Below are positions 1 to 5,436 of a stretch of 5,436 nt of DNA, one piece after another. The stretch comes from Helicobacteraceae bacterium. GTDB taxonomy: Bacteria; Campylobacterota; Campylobacteria; Campylobacterales; Sulfurimonadaceae. A program made the translations under genes and the position numbers. Location: assembly GCA_015489055.1 (NCBI GenBank), contig WFMO01000048.1, forward strand, positions 1 through 5,436. Direction: 5' to 3'. Every line of letters begins with the position of its first letter. Positions within the stretch are counted from its first letter, which is position 1. The notes under the pieces are model-generated. The model was given only the letters and a program-made list of their open reading frames with translations, did not search any database and was not told the DNA's origin.

Positions 1-1
1 A

Positions 2-85
2 TTAAACAATCTAAAGCTCATTATAACAAGTGAACCAAATGTTGGCTCATCCTTTGGTTTTGATATAAGTTCAATTGTTACATGA
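2..85 (+). CDS. C-terminal end of a probable sensor histidine kinase (partial)
   Basis: Only the last 27 codons are in the window; the gene runs in from the left edge and ends at TGA 83-85. The readable tail contains SEPNVGSSFGFDIS, which fits the end of a histidine-kinase ATPase domain (HATPase_c), where a strand ending in a 'SEPGKGSTFTF.LP'-like segment (the G2 box and the last beta strand) closes the fold. If so, this is the sensor of a two-component system, and about four or five more residues follow that strand before the stop. The stop overlaps the cca start codon as ATGA, which points to co-transcription and coupled translation. The sensor domain, membrane segments and phospho-accepting histidine are all outside the window, so the family call rests on this short motif alone. 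Confidence 0.6.
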   Translation, partial: LNNLKLIITSEPNVGSSFGFDISSIVT

Positions 86-1311
86 TAAAAATACCTGATG
101 CCATCAAACCGATACTAGATGAAATTAACAAATATGGTGTAGCTGTTATTGTCGGAGGATTTATAAGAGATGCCATTCTTGGTATAAAATCAAACGATAT
201 AGATATAGAAGTCTTTAATATAAAAAATCCGGACATACTGCAAAAATTAGTTCAAAAATTTGGTTCTGCAAATCTTGTCGGTAAAAATTTTGGAGTTTTT
301 AAAATAAATATAAAAGGATATATGCTTGATATTGCATTAGCTAGAGTTGAGAAGAAAATATCATCCGGACATAAAGGTTTTGAAGTATCATTTATAGACA
401 ATTTTGATTATAAGCAAGCTGCAAAAAGAAGAGATTTTACGATAAATAGTATAGGATATGATACAAAAACGGATAAAATTTTAGATCCATATAACGGTAT
501 TGTAGATTTAAAAAATAAAATACTAAATTATGTTAATGAACACTCGTTTATAGAAGATCCTCTTAGAGTGTTTAGAGCTATTGTTTTTTGTGCGAGATTT
601 AATCTTACGTGTACAGATAGTTTACTTCAAAAATGTAAGTTTTTAGCAGATAAACACTATATAGATGAACTTGCAAAAGAGCGTATATTTGGGGAGTTAC
701 AAAAACTTTTACTGCTTAGTAAGAATCCATCAATAGGTTTTAAATTATTTATCCCGATGCATCTTAATATCTATTTTCCTGAGCTTTTATATGTAAAAAA
801 TAACTTTTTATATCTTGATAATATGGTAAAACTAAAAACCGGCGATAAAAAAATAGATATTATATTGATGCTCTGTGTGATAGTTTTTGATTTTCCATCA
901 TTATATGAAACCAATACTTTTTTAGATAAAATAACAAATGATAAATATATAAAAAAAGAGGTACAAAACCTTTTTCTACATAAAACCAGCTTGCAAAATA
1001 TTACTTCGTCAAAAATTACAAATTATAAGATCTATAAACTAAGCACCACAGTTAACATTAAACATCTTTTATTGATAAATAAGGCTAGAGGAGTTGAATA
1101 TAAATCTATAAAAACAACGGCTTTAAAATTAGATGTACTTACAAAAAAAATAGAACCTATAATAAGCGGTAAAGATCTTATAAATCTTGGGCTAAAACCA
1201 TCTAAAGAATTTTCTGTTATTTTAAATAAAGCCTATGATGCTCAGTTTAGAGAACTGTTTTTTTCAAAATCAGATGCTATGAGATGGTTAAAGAACTATC
1301 TATCTCTATGA
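82..1311 (+). CDS. cca: CCA tRNA nucleotidyltransferase (class II poly(A) polymerase / CCA-adding family)
   Basis: The product adds or repairs the 3'-CCA end of tRNAs in the cytoplasm, using CTP and ATP without a nucleic-acid template. The 409 residues carry the class II motifs in order: GGFIRDAILG at 25-34, the metal-binding pair D39 and D41, a possible third acidic residue D83 in LDIALAR, RRDFTIN at 116-122, DPYNG at 135-139, and EDPLRVFRA at 158-166. In that last motif D159 and R162 would read the incoming base. AKERIF follows at 198-203. The C-terminal region ends with SGKDLINLGLKP (362-373), typical of the tRNA-binding tail of these enzymes. The place where E. coli Cca has its HD phosphohydrolase motif (LCHDLGK) reads LCVIVFD (264-270), so phosphatase activity is unlikely. 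No Shine-Dalgarno sequence precedes the ATG; the ATGA overlap with the upstream gene suggests coupling. The start leaves a normal 24 residues before the GG motif. Whether it adds the full CCA, or only CC or A, is not proven by sequence; a complete CCA enzyme is most likely. Confidence 0.93.
   Translation: MIKIPDAIKPILDEINKYGVAVIVGGFIRDAILGIKSNDIDIEVFNIKNPDILQKLVQKFGSANLVGKNFGVFKINIKGYMLDIALARVEKKISSGHKGFEVSFIDNFDYKQAAKRRDFTINSIGYDTKTDKILDPYNGIVDLKNKILNYVNEHSFIEDPLRVFRAIVFCARFNLTCTDSLLQKCKFLADKHYIDELAKERIFGELQKLLLLSKNPSIGFKLFIPMHLNIYFPELLYVKNNFLYLDNMVKLKTGDKKIDIILMLCVIVFDFPSLYETNTFLDKITNDKYIKKEVQNLFLHKTSLQNITSSKITNYKIYKLSTTVNIKHLLLINKARGVEYKSIKTTALKLDVLTKKIEPIISGKDLINLGLKPSKEFSVILNKAYDAQFRELFFSKSDAMRWLKNYLSL
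1243..1264 (+). terminator. Terminator-like hairpin with T tract inside the end of cca
   Basis: CAGTT (1243-1247) and AACTG (1253-1257) form a perfect 5-bp stem with a 5-nt loop, followed directly by seven T residues (1258-1264). This has the layout of an intrinsic terminator read on the plus strand, but the stem is short with two G-C pairs, and it lies 45 nt before the cca stop codon. On the minus strand the same stem lies about 20 nt after the queF stop, without a T tract but preceded by an A tract. It may act as a weak end signal for either transcript, or simply reflect the codons for QFRELFF. Confidence 0.3.
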
Positions 1312-1660
1312 TGGTATGAACATTACCTCTTGGATTAAAATCTGCGGTTAATTTCAAATACTTTGGTTGTAATTTTGCCTGCAAAACATCATAAATCTCA
1401 TTTGCACTATTTTCATGAGAGATGTGTCTATCTCTAAATGAATTGATATACAGTTTAATAGCTTTTAATTCAACCACCCATTTGTCTGGACAATATTCAA
1501 TATATATAGTAGCATAATCTGGATATCCACTTCTAGGGCATAAACAGCTAAATTCAGGCAACGTTAATTTAATAATATAATCTTTATTATTTTCATTTGG
1601 CCATATTTCTATATTTTTTTCTATATCAAATTCTTTAATTATTTTTTCACCGTATTTCAT
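1277..1660 (-). CDS. queF: NADPH-dependent 7-cyano-7-deazaguanine reductase (preQ0 reductase)
   Basis: QueF reduces the nitrile of preQ0 to the aminomethyl group of preQ1, a step in making queuosine for the wobble position of certain tRNAs. The 127 residues match the short, single-domain type I form (Bacillus YkvM-like), not the long E. coli form. The catalytic cysteine is C41 in FSCLCPRSG, with the proton-donor aspartate D48 seven residues later. The QueF signature ELKAIKLY is at 64-71, and the substrate-binding pair H82-E83 lies in HISHEN. The spacing C41/D48/E64/H82/E83 equals that of B. subtilis C55/D62/E78/H96/E97. It is the last gene of the minus-strand block, starts 2 nt beyond the last stop-codon base of the GGDEF-EAL gene, and has a strong AAGGAG ribosome-binding site. 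Its final codons overlap the end of cca on the other strand. No preQ1 riboswitch leader is possible directly before it, since there is no intergenic space. Confidence 0.95.
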   Translation of the reverse strand: MKYGEKIIKEFDIEKNIEIWPNENNKDYIIKLTLPEFSCLCPRSGYPDYATIYIEYCPDKWVVELKAIKLYINSFRDRHISHENSANEIYDVLQAKLQPKYLKLTADFNPRGNVHTIIEIDSSLTIS

Positions 1661-1661
1661 T

Positions 1662-3040
1662 TTATATCTCCTTCATATTTTCCAAATATCTACCTTGAAA
1701 TATATCTATATTTATATCTTTTATCTGTTTAAAGGTCTCTTCATTTTCAATCATTTTAATCCATGTAATAATATTTAACTCATCAGTAATTACTTTTACG
1801 CCTTTTAATATAGCTTTATAACTATATTGATTTAGTTTTTTACTATATTTTGAATCAAATCTAACCATATCAACAGCTATCTCTCTTAAATACAAAAAAC
1901 TACTGTGGTATTCACATAATCTATCTATCGCTACGAGTGCCCCCATAGCTCTTATGTTTTGAATAATATTATTAAAATATTTAGCATTTGTATAAAAATC
2001 AATCTCATATATCAGCAATATAATCCTCTTTTTAATATTTGGATATGTTAAAAATATATTTTTAAAAAATGGTATAAAACGGGAATCTCTAAGCGTAGTA
2101 GGAGATATATTAAAACAATATTTACTACTGTTGTTTGATAATTTTAAAGCAATCTGACTTAATAGCGTCGTATCATATTCATATGATAAATTTAGTCTAT
2201 TAATTACAGACATATATGTTTTTTGAAATACTATTTTATTATCTATCTTTAATCTAATAGATAAATCATACATAACTACTTCATTTTGTTTATTAAATAC
2301 AGCCTGCGAAAATATTAAAAAATCATTTCTCTTAACAGATTCTATAATTGACTTCTCCAAATCTTCTTGATCTATTACATCATTATCTCTAGCAATATTT
2401 TTTGATGATTTGTTTAACTTTTGTAACTGAAAAAGTCTATCAATAATATAATCAATATTATTTGAAAATTTATTGTCTAAAATAGAAATATTTACTTTTA
2501 CCTCTATATCTTTAACTTTAAAATCTGATAATTTTACAGATACTATTTCAAATATTTTATTATAATTTTTTTGTCCACCCTCTAATCCTATTAAAAAATC
2601 ACCCCCTTTTAGATGACCTATCGGATAATTTTTAATCTTTTTAGAAGATAATATATTATCTATTTTTAAGATAGTTTCATAAAGAACTAAATCTCCATTT
2701 TTTAGACCATATCTTGTATTTATGGTATTTAAATTATCTATTGAAATTAAAATAATAGAGTAGTCTCTTTTTAAAATCTCTTTTTTTAACAGCTTATACA
2801 TATATTCTTTTGTAAATGTATGTGTTACTAAATCTGTTATTCTCTCATCAAAACCTGTATAAATCATATATAAGAAAAAATATATCATTAAACCAAGAAG
2901 AAAAATTGAACTGATATAAAAAGATGGTGTTAAGTGTGAACTGTTTATAAAAGTAAGCAATATACCTAAAATAAAAATGGGAAGACCCATTCTTAGAGCT
3001 AATTTAAATCTATTTTCTCTCTCTTTTTTCTGCGGATATA

Positions 3041-3044
<4 letters not shown>
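1662..3044 (-). CDS. Membrane-anchored degenerate GGDEF-EAL domain protein
   Basis: The 460 residues begin with two hydrophobic segments (about 19-35 and 43-63), suggesting an inner-membrane hairpin with both termini in the cytoplasm. A GGDEF-like domain follows (about 70-210): DLVTHTFTKE stands for the usual D.LTGL.NR start, ISIDNLNTIN (100-109) for the metal-site strand but with Ser where the first Asp is expected, and LKGGDFLIGL (145-154) for the active loop, which aligns without a gap as KGGDF in place of GGDEF. An EAL-like domain covers about 228-460: YDLSIR (259-264) replaces YEALLR; FNIS (311-314) and YEID (346-349) keep the Asn and Glu; AIDRL (372-376) keeps the first Asp of the usual DDFG but has Arg for the second; RFD (395-397) replaces KID; IENEE (432-436) and QGR (450-452) follow. 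Both domains thus lack several catalytic residues, so cyclase and phosphodiesterase activity are both doubtful; a c-di-GMP sensing or protein-interaction role is an inference. It sits between gyrB and queF, 8 nt after gyrB, with no ribosome-binding site seen before its ATG. The gene is noticeably richer in Asn, Lys and Ile codons than gyrB. Confidence 0.8.
1668..1673 (-). promoter_or_regulatory. queF ribosome-binding site embedded in the upstream gene
   Basis: AAGGAG on the minus strand lies 7 nt before the queF ATG. The same bases encode Lys-Glu in the last four residues (MKEI) of the GGDEF-EAL protein, whose TAA stop ends 1 nt before queF. Ribosomes finishing the upstream gene would therefore cover and then free this site. 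Confidence 0.8.
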
Positions 3045-5407
<2,363 letters not shown>

Positions 5408-5436
5408 TCTAAAATAAGATAAGAGAAAGATTTAAA

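Noticed and set aside
1373..1386. Palindromic 14-mer TTTTGC-CT-GCAAAA as an operator or terminator for cca
   Set aside because: It lies inside the queF coding region, the loop would be only 2 nt, and no T tract follows. In AT-rich DNA such short palindromes are common.

Overview
The window is AT-rich DNA from a bacterial core-genome region, most likely a Campylobacterota member of the Sulfurimonas type. The pointers are a 770-residue GyrB of the size and insert pattern seen in that phylum, the very A/T-biased codon use (many Lys, Asn and Ile), and the tight gene packing. The genus is inferred by eye from protein character, not from a search.

Layout, left to right. Positions 2-85 hold the last 27 codons of a plus-strand gene whose tail looks like the end of a histidine-kinase ATPase domain. 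It overlaps by ATGA with a complete cca gene (82-1311, + strand) for the tRNA 3'-end nucleotidyltransferase. Facing it is a three-gene minus-strand block, transcribed from right to left: gyrB (5365-3053), a membrane-anchored degenerate GGDEF-EAL protein (3044-1662), then queF (1660-1277). cca and queF converge and overlap tail to tail by 35 bp. The right end (5366-5436) is the gyrB leader, possibly with the end of an upstream gene. In many related genomes this position is held by dnaN next to the replication origin, but the identity is not readable here.

The minus-strand genes are separated by only 8 and 1 nt, so they probably form one operon. The GGDEF-EAL start has no visible Shine-Dalgarno sequence and sits in an 8-bp tandem repeat that also contains the gyrB stop codon. 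The queF ribosome-binding site lies inside the last codons of the GGDEF-EAL gene. Both arrangements suggest translational coupling.

Functionally the block joins DNA supercoiling (GyrB), a probable c-di-GMP-related protein that has lost key catalytic residues, and queuosine biosynthesis (QueF). cca adds a second tRNA-related function on the opposite strand. No CRISPR array, insertion sequence, tRNA or rRNA gene was seen. There is no strong sign of a new defence or mobile system. The most unusual points are the catalytically degenerate GGDEF-EAL protein inside the gyrB operon, the repeat at its start, and a terminator-like hairpin inside cca close to the convergent junction.
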